64,000 bases of DNA from an uncultured Alistipes sp. (GCA_900768045.1 CAAGBL010000004.1:1-64000), one strand, 5' to 3'. Counted from the stretch's first letter, positions 55,745 to 64,000 are shown. Numbers and translations: made by a program. Notes: a model not told the origin generated them from the sequence alone.

Positions 55745-57394
55745 CTACTGGTTCATTGTTGCGAGGAACTCGTTGTTGTCACGTGTGAGGTTAAACTGCT
55801 TCTGGATAAACTCCATAGCCTCTACCGTGGTCATATCCGAGAGGTGCTTGCGAAGAATCCATGTGCGCTGCATGACGCTCTGAGGCAGTAGCAAGTCCTC
55901 ACGACGTGTGCCCGAGGCAACAACATCGACAGCAGGGTAGATACGCTTATTTGCGAGCTTTCTATCGAGCTGAAGCTCCATGTTACCCGTACCCTTGAAC
56001 TCCTCGAAAATAACCTCGTCCATCTTCGAGCCAGTATCTATGAGGGCAGTGGCAATGATTGTTAGCGAGCCCTTCTCCTCGGTGTTACGTGCAGCACCAA
56101 AGAAACGCTTAGGCTTGTGCAGTGCATTAGCGTCGACACCACCCGATAGCACCTTACCCGATGCTGGCTGCACGGAGTTGTAGGCACGTGCCAAGCGAGT
56201 GATAGAGTCGAGGAAGATAACCACGTCGTGGCCACTCTCAACCATGCGCTTTGCCTTCTCCAACACCATCTCGGCAACCTTCACGTGGCGTGATGCCTGC
56301 TCGTCGAATGTCGAGGCAACAACCTCGGCCTTGACGTGGCGTGCCATCTCTGTTACCTCCTCAGGGCGCTCGTCGATGAGTAGCACAATCATATATACCT
56401 CGGGGTGGTTGTCAGCAATAGCATTGGCTATCGACTGCAATAGCATTGTCTTACCCGTCTTTGGCTGTGCCACAATCATAGCACGCTGGCCCTTGCCGAT
56501 AGGAGCAAAGAGGTCGATAATACGGTTCGACACGCTGTTGTGTCCGTTGCCCGTGATGTTAAACTTCTCCGATGGGAATAGTGGCGTTAGGTACTCAAAC
56601 TGCTGACGGTCACGCACATACTCAGGCTTAAGGCCGTTGATGAGCTCTACGTGCACCAGTGGGAAATACTTCTCGCCAAGCTTTGGTGGGCGTATTGTAC
56701 CTACCACCGTGTCGCCCGCCTTAAGGCCAAAGAGCTTAATTTGTGATGGCGATACGTAGATGTCGTCTGGCGAGTTAAGATAGTTGTAGTCTGCCGAGCG
56801 CAAGAAGCCAAAGCCGTCGGGCATAATCTCGAGAACACCCTCGCCCTCGACTACAGCCGTGAAATCATCTTTGGTAACCTCGTCGCTTACCTCGATGTTT
56901 GGCACATGCTCGTCGACCGCAACAAGCTCCTTGCTTGCCTCATGCTCCGCTGGCTCGACATACTCTACCTCGGGTTGCTTGCTGGCAACAACATCCTCAG
57001 TATGCTCAACCCTCGCCTTGGGCTTGCGGCCACGACGCTTAGGCTGATGCTCAACCCTTGGTGTGCTCTCCGTCACAGCCTCGGCTACGGTGGGAGTCTC
57101 CTCCGCAACCTCTCTCTTAGCTTCAGGCTCGGCGTTAGCTGTTGTCTCTGGGGTATGGTGCGTTGGAGTGCCACTCATCTTGACACCATTCATGCGTGGT
57201 CGTCTGCCACGACGTGCTGGCTCAGCCTTAGGCTCTGAGGCCTCGCTATCTGTTGAAGACTCCGAAGTGGTAACAGCAACTATTTTCTCGATAAGCTCGC
57301 TTCGCTTGCGTGTGGTTATGTTGATACCCAAAACGCTTGCAATCTGACGTAACTCTTGGATAGTTTTACCCTCCAGTGCTGATAAATCTTGCAT
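55745..57394 (-). CDS. rho: Transcription termination factor Rho
   Basis: A 549-aa hexameric helicase. A Rho_N (SAP-like) domain lies at 1-45. An insert of about 135 residues (roughly 46-180) rich in Glu, Pro, Ala, Arg and Val follows and looks disordered. The RNA-binding cold-shock domain lies around [21 protein letters not shown]. The ATPase core has Walker [10 protein letters not shown] and Walker [17 protein letters not shown]. The long insert is typical of Bacteroidota and some Actinobacteria. Promoter and a leader of about 60 nt lie upstream. Confidence 0.96.
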   Translation of the reverse strand: MQDLSALEGKTIQELRQIASVLGINITTRKRSELIEKIVAVTTSESSTDSEASEPKAEPARRGRRPRMNGVKMSGTPTHHTPETTANAEPEAKREVAEETPTVAEAVTESTPRVEHQPKRRGRKPKARVEHTEDVVASKQPEVEYVEPAEHEASKELVAVDEHVPNIEVSDEVTKDDFTAVVEGEGVLEIMPDGFGFLRSADYNYLNSPDDIYVSPSQIKLFGLKAGDTVVGTIRPPKLGEKYFPLVHVELINGLKPEYVRDRQQFEYLTPLFPSEKFNITGNGHNSVSNRIIDLFAPIGKGQRAMIVAQPKTGKTMLLQSIANAIADNHPEVYMIVLLIDERPEEVTEMARHVKAEVVASTFDEQASRHVKVAEMVLEKAKRMVESGHDVVIFLDSITRLARAYNSVQPASGKVLSGGVDANALHKPKRFFGAARNTEEKGSLTIIATALIDTGSKMDEVIFEEFKGTGNMELQLDRKLANKRIYPAVDVVASGTRREDLLLPQSVMQRTWILRKHLSDMTTVEAMEFIQKQFNLTRDNNEFLATMNQ

Positions 57395-57458
57395 AAAATA
57401 TAAGTTAGATTAAGATACCCTACGGGGGTGGGGTAACGAGATTTCGTTGTTAGTGATG

Positions 57459-57489
57459 CAAATATAGTGCAATTATTCTAAACCGCAAT
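57459..57489 (-). promoter_or_regulatory. Promoter of rho
   Basis: On the minus strand ATTG (57486-57489), 19 nt, then TATATTTG (57459-57466) lies about 65 nt before the rho start. Rho genes are often autoregulated in the leader, but no hairpin was identified. Confidence 0.55.
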
Positions 57490-57540
57490 ACCCAGAGTGT
57501 TATTTTTCGCAGAAATGGTGGTGGTTTAATAAATTATTGC

Positions 57541-57548
57541 TACCTTTG
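57541..57548 (+). promoter_or_regulatory. Candidate -7 box for the TnpR-passenger-like gene
   Basis: TACCTTTG matches the consensus, 35 nt before the start codon. The -33 region lacks TTTG. Confidence 0.45.
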
Positions 57549-57583
57549 TGATACTACATTTTGTTTGACAAAACATCAAAGCT

Positions 57584-58090
57584 ATGAATATCGTATTTAA
57601 GTATCGAATGCTCAGCGACGAGAGCGACCATTTTGTGCGTGACTTCGAGGTATACCCCGATATGACTCTTAGCCAGTTCTCCGACTTCGTGCTCGAGGCA
57701 TTGCACTACGAGCCTTGCATGGTATCTATATTCAAGGCAGATGAAGAGTGGCGACCAATAGAGGAGTTTTCAGAGATAGACCTCGGCGACGATGTGCCAG
57801 GAGCTCCACGTGCCATGGACAAGGTGCGCCTAATGGATGTTACGGGCGACTTCCACGAGCGTATCATCTACACCTTCGACATGCTCAACAACCGCTCATA
57901 CTACATCGAGCTACTCGACATGCAGCGCCCCAACTCTGACCTTGAGTATCCACGCCTTGCATTCGAGCATGCACCAACCCCCGACCAGTATGACCCTGAG
58001 GCAACGGAGGATTCGGGCTCGATATTCGAGGAGATGATGAGCGACTACAACGAGTTTGACGGCGACGACAGCTACGACGATGAGTTCTAA
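57584..58090 (+). CDS. pRiA4b ORF-3-like / TnpR-passenger-like protein
   Basis: A 168-aa acidic soluble protein. The order of YRMLSDESDHFVRDFEVYPDMTLSQFSDFVLEALHY, an acidic centre and IIYTFDMLNNRSYYIELLDMQ fits the family named after plasmid pRiA4b ORF-3 or the IS1096 passenger gene. Despite these names it is a chromosomal protein of unknown function in Bacteroidota. The C-terminal 40 residues are almost all acidic and serine/aspartate. Its end overlaps miaA by 11 bp, so they are coupled. Confidence 0.8.
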   Translation: MNIVFKYRMLSDESDHFVRDFEVYPDMTLSQFSDFVLEALHYEPCMVSIFKADEEWRPIEEFSEIDLGDDVPGAPRAMDKVRLMDVTGDFHERIIYTFDMLNNRSYYIELLDMQRPNSDLEYPRLAFEHAPTPDQYDPEATEDSGSIFEEMMSDYNEFDGDDSYDDEF

Positions 58091-58997
58091 ACAGCCGACA
58101 CTCATAGTAATAGTAGGACCTACAGGCTCGGGCAAGACGGCACTCGCAGTGACTCTTGCCCGCCACTATTCTGCACCCATAATATCCACCGACTCACGCC
58201 AATTCTATCGTGGCTTACCCATAGGCACAGCACAGCCCACCGCCGAGGAGCTATCGCTTGCCGAGCACCACTTTATTGCCGACCGTGATGTCGATGATGA
58301 TTTTAACTCGGGACGCTACGAGCAGGAGGCACTCTCTCGCCTCGACGAATTGTTTAAGTGCCACGACGTGGTGGTTGCCGTGGGTGGCTCAGGACTATAT
58401 ATCCAGGCGCTCTGCGAGGGTATGGACAGCCTCCCCGAAGCTAATGAGGAGCTACGCCAAAGCCTAAAACAGCGCCTTGAGTGTGAGGGTATAGAGTCAT
58501 TATTTGAGGAGCTATGTAGGCTCGATGCCGACTATGCCAAAGTGGTCGATAGGCACAACCCCGCACGCATCATGCGAGCATTGGAGGTCTGCATAACGAG
58601 TGGCAAGCCATACTCCGAGCAGCGCAAAGGCGAGAAGCAAGCACGACCATTTAACATCATAAAGATAGGTACTGACCTACCCCGTGATATCCTCTACGAG
58701 CGCATAAACCAACGTGTAGACATAATGATTTCGGAGGGCCTTGAGGCCGAGGCACGTGCCATGCTTACGAAGCGACACCTTAACTCGTTGCAGACGGTGG
58801 GCTATCGTGAGATGTTTGACTACTTCGATGGCAACTGCTCATTGGACGAGGCGATAGAGCTCATCAAGCGCAACTCACGTCGCTATGCCAAGCGCCAGCT
58901 TACGTGGTTTCGCCGTGATGCGGAGATAGCATGGTTCTCGCCCCACGACATTGAGCCGATAATATCACATATTGACGCTAAGATTTTGCAGAATTAA
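58080..58997 (+). CDS. miaA: tRNA dimethylallyltransferase MiaA
   Basis: A 305-aa enzyme that adds a dimethylallyl group to A37 of tRNAs reading UNN codons, including the tRNA-Leu(UAA) directly downstream. The P-loop is VGPTGSGKTA. The DSRQFYRGLPIGTAQP and VAVGGSGLYIQAL motifs are intact, as is the C-terminal YAKRQLTWFRRD. I use the ATG at 58080, which overlaps the previous gene by 11 bp; an in-frame ATG at 58056 would add a Thr-rich leader. Confidence 0.95.
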   Translation: MSSKQPTLIVIVGPTGSGKTALAVTLARHYSAPIISTDSRQFYRGLPIGTAQPTAEELSLAEHHFIADRDVDDDFNSGRYEQEALSRLDELFKCHDVVVAVGGSGLYIQALCEGMDSLPEANEELRQSLKQRLECEGIESLFEELCRLDADYAKVVDRHNPARIMRALEVCITSGKPYSEQRKGEKQARPFNIIKIGTDLPRDILYERINQRVDIMISEGLEAEARAMLTKRHLNSLQTVGYREMFDYFDGNCSLDEAIELIKRNSRRYAKRQLTWFRRDAEIAWFSPHDIEPIISHIDAKILQN

Positions 58998-59015
58998 ATA
59001 AATTTACTACATTTG
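58985..59015 (+). promoter_or_regulatory. Consensus promoter of tRNA-Leu
   Basis: TTTG (58985-58988), exactly 19 nt, then TACATTTG (59008-59015). The -33 element lies within the last codons of miaA. It predicts a tRNA precursor leader of about 20 nt. Confidence 0.85.
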
Positions 59016-59039
59016 CAACGTCTTTATAAAGGCTGTGTT

Positions 59040-59125
59040 GCTCGGATGGTGGAATAGGTAGACACGCCGGACTTAAAATCCTGTGGGCAGTAATGCCCGT
59101 ACCGGTTCGACCCCGGTTCCGAGTA
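59040..59125 (+). tRNA. tRNA-Leu (UAA anticodon)
   Basis: An 86-nt class II tRNA. The anticodon TAA is at 59074-59076 in the loop CTTAAAA, a long variable arm (GGGC/GCCC stem) lies at about 59084-59099, and TTCGA is in the T loop. The acceptor stem GCTCGGA pairs with TCCGAGT (one G-T end pair). The discriminator is A and CCA is not encoded. The anticodon stem has one mismatch (C at 59068 opposite T at 59082). A T-rich terminator follows. Confidence 0.93.
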
Positions 59126-59133
59126 CACTCAAG

Positions 59134-59161
59134 AGAGGAATGCAAATTCCTCTTTTTTTTA
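59134..59161 (+). terminator. Terminator of tRNA-Leu
   Basis: A perfect 8-bp stem (59134-59141 with 59146-59153) with a 4-nt loop, then a run of T residues. Confidence 0.88.
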
Positions 59162-59191
59162 TTATCAACAAACTGCTAAACCCGAGCCTCT

Positions 59192-61543
59192 ATGTTATGT
59201 TTTAAGAGATACATACTATCGCTACTTACTATAATCCCCATACTATGCAGCGCCCAAGATGTTAGTGGAGCATCAACGCAGAATCCACTAATATTATGGT
59301 ACAACTTACCTGCCAAGCTATGGGAGGAGTGCCTACCATTAGGCAATGGACATCTCGGCATGATGCCCTCGGGAGGTGTTACGCTCGACTATATCGGCCT
59401 CAATGAGGGTACAATGTGGAGTGGTGGAGTACAGCATACCGACAACGACGAGGCCCTAAAATCACTCTCAGAGATTAGAGCCTTGCTACTAAATGGCGAC
59501 AACCGAGGTGCCGAGAGGCTGATGTACAGTAGCTTCACATGCTCGGGAGGTGGCTCTGCATCACCCGAATATGGTTGCTATCAGATGTTTGCAAACCTGT
59601 GGATTGCAACAGAGCTCTCAGACGACGTTAAAATCTCTCAATATCGTCGCTCGTTAGACCTCAATGAGGCTATCGCCACCACAACCTTTAAGGTAAACAA
59701 CGAGGAGCACAGACGAGAGTATTTCACATCGTTTAGCGACAATGTAGCGGTGGTAAGATATGGCGCAACAACCCCCACAAACTATAAAATATCACTTACA
59801 CGCCCTGAGCATGCCACTATCGCAGTCAGCAACGACCATATAACAATAAATGGCGAGCTATCGAGTGGTAGCGAACGTAGCGGTGTTAGCTACTATGGCC
59901 GCTTAGAGGTGGTTACTGACGGTGCTACATACGCCGATAGTGAGTACCTATATGTTAATGATGCTACAGAGCTTAAGATATATCTCTCGGCTGCAACATC
60001 TTATGCAACGCAAGAATATATATCGCTGGTTAACAACGCCTTAAATAGCGCTATTAATAAGGAGTATGCCGCCTTAAAGCGTGAGCACATAGCCCAGTAT
60101 AATAGCCTATTTGGGCGTGTAGACATCGACCTTGGCCCACAGCGCTTAGAGATACCTACCAACCAGCGCATTGCCCACTACGCAGCCAACGGAGAGGATA
60201 GCTCGCTTGCTGCCCTCTATGCTCAATATGGTCGCTACCTCCTTCTGTCGTCGACCTACGATGCGATACTTCCTCCCAACCTCCAAGGCATCTGGGCGGC
60301 TGGAACATGGACTCCTTGGAATGGCGATATGCACCTAAACATCAATCAGCAGATGAACCATTGGCCATTAGAGGTAGGCAACCTCGGCGAGCTTATCGAG
60401 CCTCTAACACGCTATGTTGAGGGCTTAGCCGAGTCGGGTAGGCATACTGCCCAGCACTTCTATAATGCTCGGGGGTGGTGCGCACATATTTTGGCCAATG
60501 CCTGGGGCTTTACCTCGCCCTCGGAGGATCCATCGTGGGGAGCAACAAACACATGCGGTGCTTGGATAGCGCTACACCTTTGGGAGCACTACCTATACAC
60601 CTACGATAAGGAGTATCTCGAAAGGGTATATCCCTTGATGCGTGATGCTGCACTATTTCTGCGCTCTATACTCATCGAAGACAGAAAGAGTGGCTACTTG
60701 GTTACAGCACCCACCACCTCGCCCGAAAACGGATTCTACCTTAGCGACGATGATGCTCGCAATGGCGTAGTTACGCATATTTGCATGGGCTCGACAATGG
60801 ATAACCAAATCACACGAGAGATATTTAGTGCCGTCATAGGTGCTGCCAAGCTACTACAATGCGACAAGGATATTATCAAAGATTTTGAGTATGCAAGCTC
60901 TCGCTTAGCACCCACACGCATATCCTCTGATGGACGTATCATGGAGTGGTTGGAGGAGTATCGTGAAGCCGAGCCACAACATCGCCACGTGTCGCACCTA
61001 TTCGGATTGTATCCCGCAGCACAAATCACACGCTCAACACCTGAGCTTATCGACGCAGCACGTCGCACATTAGAGGTGCGCGGAGATGCTGGTACGGGCT
61101 GGTCGAGAGCATGGAAGATATGCTTTTGGGCTCGCATAGGCGACGGTAATCGTGCTGAGAAGCTACTACGCTCACTACTCGAGCCCGCCATAACAGAGAA
61201 TGGCACAGGCGGTGGTAGCTACCCAAACCTATTCTGCTCGCACCCTCCATTCCAGATTGATGGCAATTTTGGCGGAGCAGCAGGCGTTATGGAGATGTTG
61301 TTACAGAGCCACGATGATACCGTAGATATACTCCCAGCACTGCCCTCATCATGGTCAACGGGCTCGTTCAAAGGCCTATGCGCCAGAGGTGGCATCGTCG
61401 TAGATTGTCGTTGGAGCAACGGTAAAGTTACATATATTGGCCTACAATCGAAAACGAACGCTCGAGTAACGCTACGTCTTCCCGACGGCACAACCCTAAG
61501 CATCAAGTGCCAAGCTGGCAAGTATAAGGCTACAAACCTATAG
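59192..61543 (+). CDS. GH95 alpha-L-fucosidase-family hydrolase
   Basis: A 783-aa exported glycosidase with a signal peptide (about 1-21). The N-terminal beta-sandwich begins LWYNLPAKLWEECLPLGNGHLGMMPSGG, the family's opening. The (alpha/alpha)6 barrel carries the catalytic asparagine pair N383 and N385 in HLNINQQMNHWP and an aspartate D690 in FQIDGNFGGAAG. The C-terminal domain closes with a beta-rich segment. GH95 enzymes cleave alpha-1,2-fucose of host glycans or alpha-L-galactose of plant xyloglucan. No SusC/SusD pair or regulator is adjacent. Confidence 0.9.
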   Translation: MLCFKRYILSLLTIIPILCSAQDVSGASTQNPLILWYNLPAKLWEECLPLGNGHLGMMPSGGVTLDYIGLNEGTMWSGGVQHTDNDEALKSLSEIRALLLNGDNRGAERLMYSSFTCSGGGSASPEYGCYQMFANLWIATELSDDVKISQYRRSLDLNEAIATTTFKVNNEEHRREYFTSFSDNVAVVRYGATTPTNYKISLTRPEHATIAVSNDHITINGELSSGSERSGVSYYGRLEVVTDGATYADSEYLYVNDATELKIYLSAATSYATQEYISLVNNALNSAINKEYAALKREHIAQYNSLFGRVDIDLGPQRLEIPTNQRIAHYAANGEDSSLAALYAQYGRYLLLSSTYDAILPPNLQGIWAAGTWTPWNGDMHLNINQQMNHWPLEVGNLGELIEPLTRYVEGLAESGRHTAQHFYNARGWCAHILANAWGFTSPSEDPSWGATNTCGAWIALHLWEHYLYTYDKEYLERVYPLMRDAALFLRSILIEDRKSGYLVTAPTTSPENGFYLSDDDARNGVVTHICMGSTMDNQITREIFSAVIGAAKLLQCDKDIIKDFEYASSRLAPTRISSDGRIMEWLEEYREAEPQHRHVSHLFGLYPAAQITRSTPELIDAARRTLEVRGDAGTGWSRAWKICFWARIGDGNRAEKLLRSLLEPAITENGTGGGSYPNLFCSHPPFQIDGNFGGAAGVMEMLLQSHDDTVDILPALPSSWSTGSFKGLCARGGIVVDCRWSNGKVTYIGLQSKTNARVTLRLPDGTTLSIKCQAGKYKATNL

Positions 61544-61551
61544 AGAGATAA

Positions 61552-62031
61552 CTACGCCTTAGTAAGCAACACCACAGCAGTTGTCGACACACCCTCCTCA
61601 CGTCCCTCGAAGCCAAGACGCTCGGTGGTTGTCGCCTTAACAGAGATACGGTCAACGGCAATGCCAACAACCTGGGATAGGCGCTCACGCATAGTGTCGA
61701 TATGTGGGCGAAGCTTAGGGCGCTGCATGGCTATTGTGCAGTCTATATTACTAATAGAATAGCCCTTAGACTCAACCACCTCAACAACATGTTTAAGCAG
61801 AATGGTTGAGTCAATGCCCTTATACTGTTGGTCGGTATCAGGAAAAAGCTTGCCGATGTCGCCAAGGGCCAAAGCACCAAGCATAGCATCACATATTGCA
61901 TGTATTGCCACATCGCCGTCGGAGTGAGCAACGCAGCCCTTAGTATGTTCAATCTCTACGCCACACAGCACAAGGCGCAAGCCCTCTGCCAAGGCGTGAA
62001 CATCGTATCCATGACCAATTCGAATATCCAT
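61552..62031 (-). CDS. ispF: 2-C-methyl-D-erythritol 2,4-cyclodiphosphate synthase
   Basis: A 159-aa enzyme of the MEP isoprenoid pathway. The metal ligands D10 and H12 lie in GHGYDVHAL, with the third ligand in AHSDGDVAIHA. The segment EVVESKGYSISNIDCTI and the closing KATTTERLGFEGREEGV are intact. The ATG at 62031 is the proper start; an in-frame upstream stretch belongs to the S26-like gene on another frame. It sits 4 bp after that peptidase gene, an unexpected operon partner. Confidence 0.95.
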   Translation of the reverse strand: MDIRIGHGYDVHALAEGLRLVLCGVEIEHTKGCVAHSDGDVAIHAICDAMLGALALGDIGKLFPDTDQQYKGIDSTILLKHVVEVVESKGYSISNIDCTIAMQRPKLRPHIDTMRERLSQVVGIAVDRISVKATTTERLGFEGREEGVSTTAVVLLTKA

Positions 62032-62035
62032 ATCT

Positions 62036-62488
62036 CTATCTCTTTTTACGTTTAAAATCGAGCCAGCGACGCATAACGCCCAACATCTTACCTCGCACCC
62101 AACGAGGTATCGAGAGCCACAACCTCTCACATCGTCGCCACTTAGGCGTAGTGCAATCCACAACCTTGCCACTCTCACGACGTACCTTATCTACAACACC
62201 GATAATCTCGCCACGCTGACACTCCTCAGTCTGAATGATATTGCCATCGCCACGCAAAACAACACGCTCCTTCTCGACGCTCAACACTCGATGCACAATA
62301 ATCTGGCCTCGCATGCCTCGAAACATAGCTATACGGCCAACAATACTCTCCTCGGCATCGACTCTGCGCACAATGATAATATCGTCGCCATAGCCAAGCA
62401 TGGGCAACATGCTATAGCCCTTGACATGGAGTTCAAAGCTCTCGCCAACGGCAACGAGGTGCTCTATATTATCTAAGACCTTATGCAT
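62036..62488 (-). CDS. S24/S26-like peptidase with a Ser-His active site
   Basis: A 150-aa protein with the signal-peptidase-like fold. The nucleophile S26 lies in GYSMLPML. The general-base position is H66 in IIVHRVL, where bacterial signal peptidase I has lysine; Ser-His is the form of archaeal and ER-type (Sec11) enzymes. An aspartate at 81 (LRGDGN) fits the third position. There is no membrane helix, but the last 45 residues are strongly basic. The start overlaps the HPrK-like gene by 8 bp. It probably cleaves a leader or precursor peptide; substrate unknown. Confidence 0.78.
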   Translation of the reverse strand: MHKVLDNIEHLVAVGESFELHVKGYSMLPMLGYGDDIIIVRRVDAEESIVGRIAMFRGMRGQIIVHRVLSVEKERVVLRGDGNIIQTEECQRGEIIGVVDKVRRESGKVVDCTTPKWRRCERLWLSIPRWVRGKMLGVMRRWLDFKRKKR

Positions 62489-63362
62489 TATGAATCATTG
62501 TTTCAAATGACAACTGCGCAGCCTCGGCATTAGGAAGACAGGCTAAATGGTAGGCTGGCACACGACGTAGCAGTGCTCCAAGAGTCGAGCATATAGAGTC
62601 CTGCAAAGCTGCATCATGTGCAAACTGAGGTGGTGTAGATGGCAATACAGCACCTATGGCAGCAATCGTCGATAGTCGTGATATGGCGTTGTGTGGAGCC
62701 TGACTTAGACGACAGAAGGCAGCAATAGGGTAGCTAAGATTTTTGTAGCATGGTGTCTTACCACTCCATGGCGAGCCATAAATCATAGCCTTGCCGTCGA
62801 CGATACGCACGATTGGCGAATCATCGTTGAGCAGTCGAGCACCAGCGATATTCTCACGCCAGAGGCGGGTATGCGTACTCTTTCCCGTTCCTGACTCGCC
62901 GAGGAACAGCACCACACGTCCCTCACACTCGATAGCTGACGAATGAATGGCAATGGCATCATGCTCGGCAAGCACCACACCAAACATTATCCACAAGCCG
63001 AAGCGCAATATTGCAATATCTAACTCGTGGTCAAACATATTTGTTGTGAAGTGCTTTGTCGTTGTATCTATGACAAACTCGATAACAGAGCCCTTATCAC
63101 CACATGGCGTAATGCGATAGAGGTAGCCATCAGCGGTTTTGTAGAGTATACCTTGAGCATCGGCCTCAGCCAAATAGGACTCCGAGAGTCGCTTTAAGCT
63201 ATGCTCATCATACTCTTTTACACTCTCACTTATTGCAAAACAACAGTCACAATCGCCCTCTACCTCACAAGCGAAAGGTGCAAAACCTCGGATTCCAAGT
63301 GCTACGAGGTCACACTCAGAACGCAGAGTAACATCTGCAATCTTATAGTCGTAATATCTCAT
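62481..63362 (-). CDS. HPr-kinase-like ATP-binding protein
   Basis: A 293-aa protein with the C-terminal kinase fold of HprK. The P-loop is LGESGTGKSTHTRLW (about 154-168), preceded by IHSSAI (H140) and followed by LLNDDSPIV and YGSPWSGK, all recurrent in HprK-like kinases. The N-terminal 110 residues are unlike the HprK regulatory domain. Relatives occur next to PqqD-type chaperones, S24/S26 peptidases and ABC exporters, and some phosphorylate lasso peptides. It overlaps the ABC gene by one base (TAATG). No HPr gene is near, so phosphotransferase regulation is unlikely. Confidence 0.8.
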   Translation of the reverse strand: MRYYDYKIADVTLRSECDLVALGIRGFAPFACEVEGDCDCCFAISESVKEYDEHSLKRLSESYLAEADAQGILYKTADGYLYRITPCGDKGSVIEFVIDTTTKHFTTNMFDHELDIAILRFGLWIMFGVVLAEHDAIAIHSSAIECEGRVVLFLGESGTGKSTHTRLWRENIAGARLLNDDSPIVRIVDGKAMIYGSPWSGKTPCYKNLSYPIAAFCRLSQAPHNAISRLSTIAAIGAVLPSTPPQFAHDAALQDSICSTLGALLRRVPAYHLACLPNAEAAQLSFETMIHNA

Positions 63363-64000
63363 TATTCAAGCGTTATTATTCTATCACAATACTCCAACGA
63401 ACTCTCACGATGAGCAATAACAATAATTGTAAGCTCCTTATGCTCAGATGACAGCTTCGAAATGGCACTATTTATGTTTGATTCGGTGTGTGTGTCGAGT
63501 GACGATGTGGCCTCGTCAAAGAGCAAGACATTACACTGCTTATAGAGTGCACGGGCAATGCCTATGCGCTGTCGCTGACCACCCGAAAGACGAGAGCCCT
63601 GCTCGCCAATACGGCTATTTACGCCATAGGACAATGAATCGGCAAATGGCTTTAGGTCAGCAAGCTCAACAACCTCATTTATACGATTATAGTCGATTTT
63701 TTCTGGCTCGACACCAAAGGCTATATTCTCTGCAAGCGTCGCATCAGTGATAAATACATTTTGCGACACATAGCCAATAGAGTTCTGCCACTCGTCAACA
63801 TTCTCCTTAGTAAGCTCAACGCCATCTACGAGTATCTTGCCAGATGTTGGACGATACAGGCCAAGGATAAGATTAAATAGGGTAGTCTTACCCACGCCCG
63901 ATGCTCCACGAATACCAACTCTCTCACCGCAATTAATCGTTAGCGAGTAGTCTGAGATTATGTTGCTATCGGCATCATCAAACTTAAACGACACGTCGCA
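63362..64000 (-). CDS. ABC exporter, ATP-binding domain (partial, runs off the window)
   Basis: The C-terminal nucleotide-binding domain of an ABC exporter of the MsbA/bacteriocin type. Visible are Walker A GASGVGKTT, the Q-loop in IGYVSQNVF, the signature RLSGGQRQRIGIARAL, Walker B VLLFDEATSSLD and the switch IVIAHRES. The reading frame is open to the window edge, so the membrane domain and start lie beyond 64000. Its stop codon overlaps the HPrK-like start codon, so the two are coupled. It may export a product matured by the downstream peptidase. Confidence 0.88.
   Translation of the reverse strand, partial: CDVSFKFDDADSNIISDYSLTINCGERVGIRGASGVGKTTLFNLILGLYRPTSGKILVDGVELTKENVDEWQNSIGYVSQNVFITDATLAENIAFGVEPEKIDYNRINEVVELADLKPFADSLSYGVNSRIGEQGSRLSGGQRQRIGIARALYKQCNVLLFDEATSSLDTHTESNINSAISKLSSEHKELTIIVIAHRESSLEYCDRIITLE

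Noticed and set aside
57584..58090. Transposon gene, as the family name TnpR-passenger suggests
   Set aside because: No transposase or terminal repeats are nearby and it overlaps miaA in a stable chromosomal arrangement.

Overview
The window reads as chromosomal DNA from a member of the phylum Bacteroidota, most likely a Rikenellaceae/Alistipes-like Bacteroidales. Evidence: promoters follow the Bacteroidota pattern (TTTG, about 19-20 nt, TAnnTTTG), Shine-Dalgarno sequences are mostly absent, and many families are Bacteroidota-typical (DUF5683, PUR/DUF3276, DUF4251, DUF4252, DUF4836, BACON lipoprotein, Rho with a long N-terminal insert, DcaP-like porin). A cysteate synthase next to ordinary chromosomal genes fits the sulfonolipid-making Rikenellaceae. 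The genus is inference. I count 57 protein genes, one tRNA and no rRNA, CRISPR array or complete mobile element.

Layout. 0.1-6.1 kb (minus): chromosome-segregation operon parA-parB-DUF5683-lytic transglycosylase-mnmE. 6.2-11.6 kb: CPBP protease, then dnaE-trxA on the minus strand and a DUF2007 protein. 11.6-19.2 kb (minus): VTT membrane protein-aroE, PUR-mnmA, S41 protease, ettA-hisS. 19.3-21.7 kb: rubrerythrin convergent with uvrC, sharing one hairpin. 21.8-24.5 kb (plus): ABC transporter operon with its GntR/YtrA-type regulator. 24.5-30.5 kb (plus): CvfB-like RNA-binding protein, methyltransferase, omega-amidase-like nitrilase, TauE/SafE permease, uvrA. 30.6-33.3 kb: DcaP-like porin with a candidate sigma-54 promoter, then DUF4252 and DUF4251. 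33.3-39.1 kb (minus): tightly overlapping DUF4836-ABC ATPase-FtsX-like permease-GNAT-ABC-F operon. 39.2-42.2 kb (plus): cysteate synthase, manA, LuxR-type regulator. 42.2-48.6 kb: BACON lipoprotein, VanX-like dipeptidase, and a minus block gyrB, udk, DUF456, unknown lipoprotein.

48.6-55 kb is the accessory-looking part. An orphan RepA/KaiC-like ATPase and zinc-finger/Toprim primase pair is separated by a 14-bp inverted repeat. About 650 bp of stacked non-coding repeats follows, then a HAD phosphatase with a CBM20-GH77 amylomaltase, then more tandem repeats. 55-59.2 kb: S1/P1 nuclease, rho, a TnpR-passenger-like protein overlapping miaA, and tRNA-Leu(UAA). 59.2-64 kb: a lone GH95 fucosidase converges on a minus-strand cluster cut by the window end: ABC exporter ATPase, HPr-kinase-like protein, a Ser/His (ER/archaeal-type) S26-like peptidase, and ispF.

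Most of the window is housekeeping (replication, repair, segregation, tRNA modification, translation, envelope). The most promising candidate for an undescribed system is the exporter/HPrK-like/S26-like peptidase cluster at 62.0-64.0 kb, which resembles parts of peptide maturation and export loci; no precursor peptide is visible here. The second is the orphan ATPase-primase cassette with its inverted repeat and repeat-rich flank.
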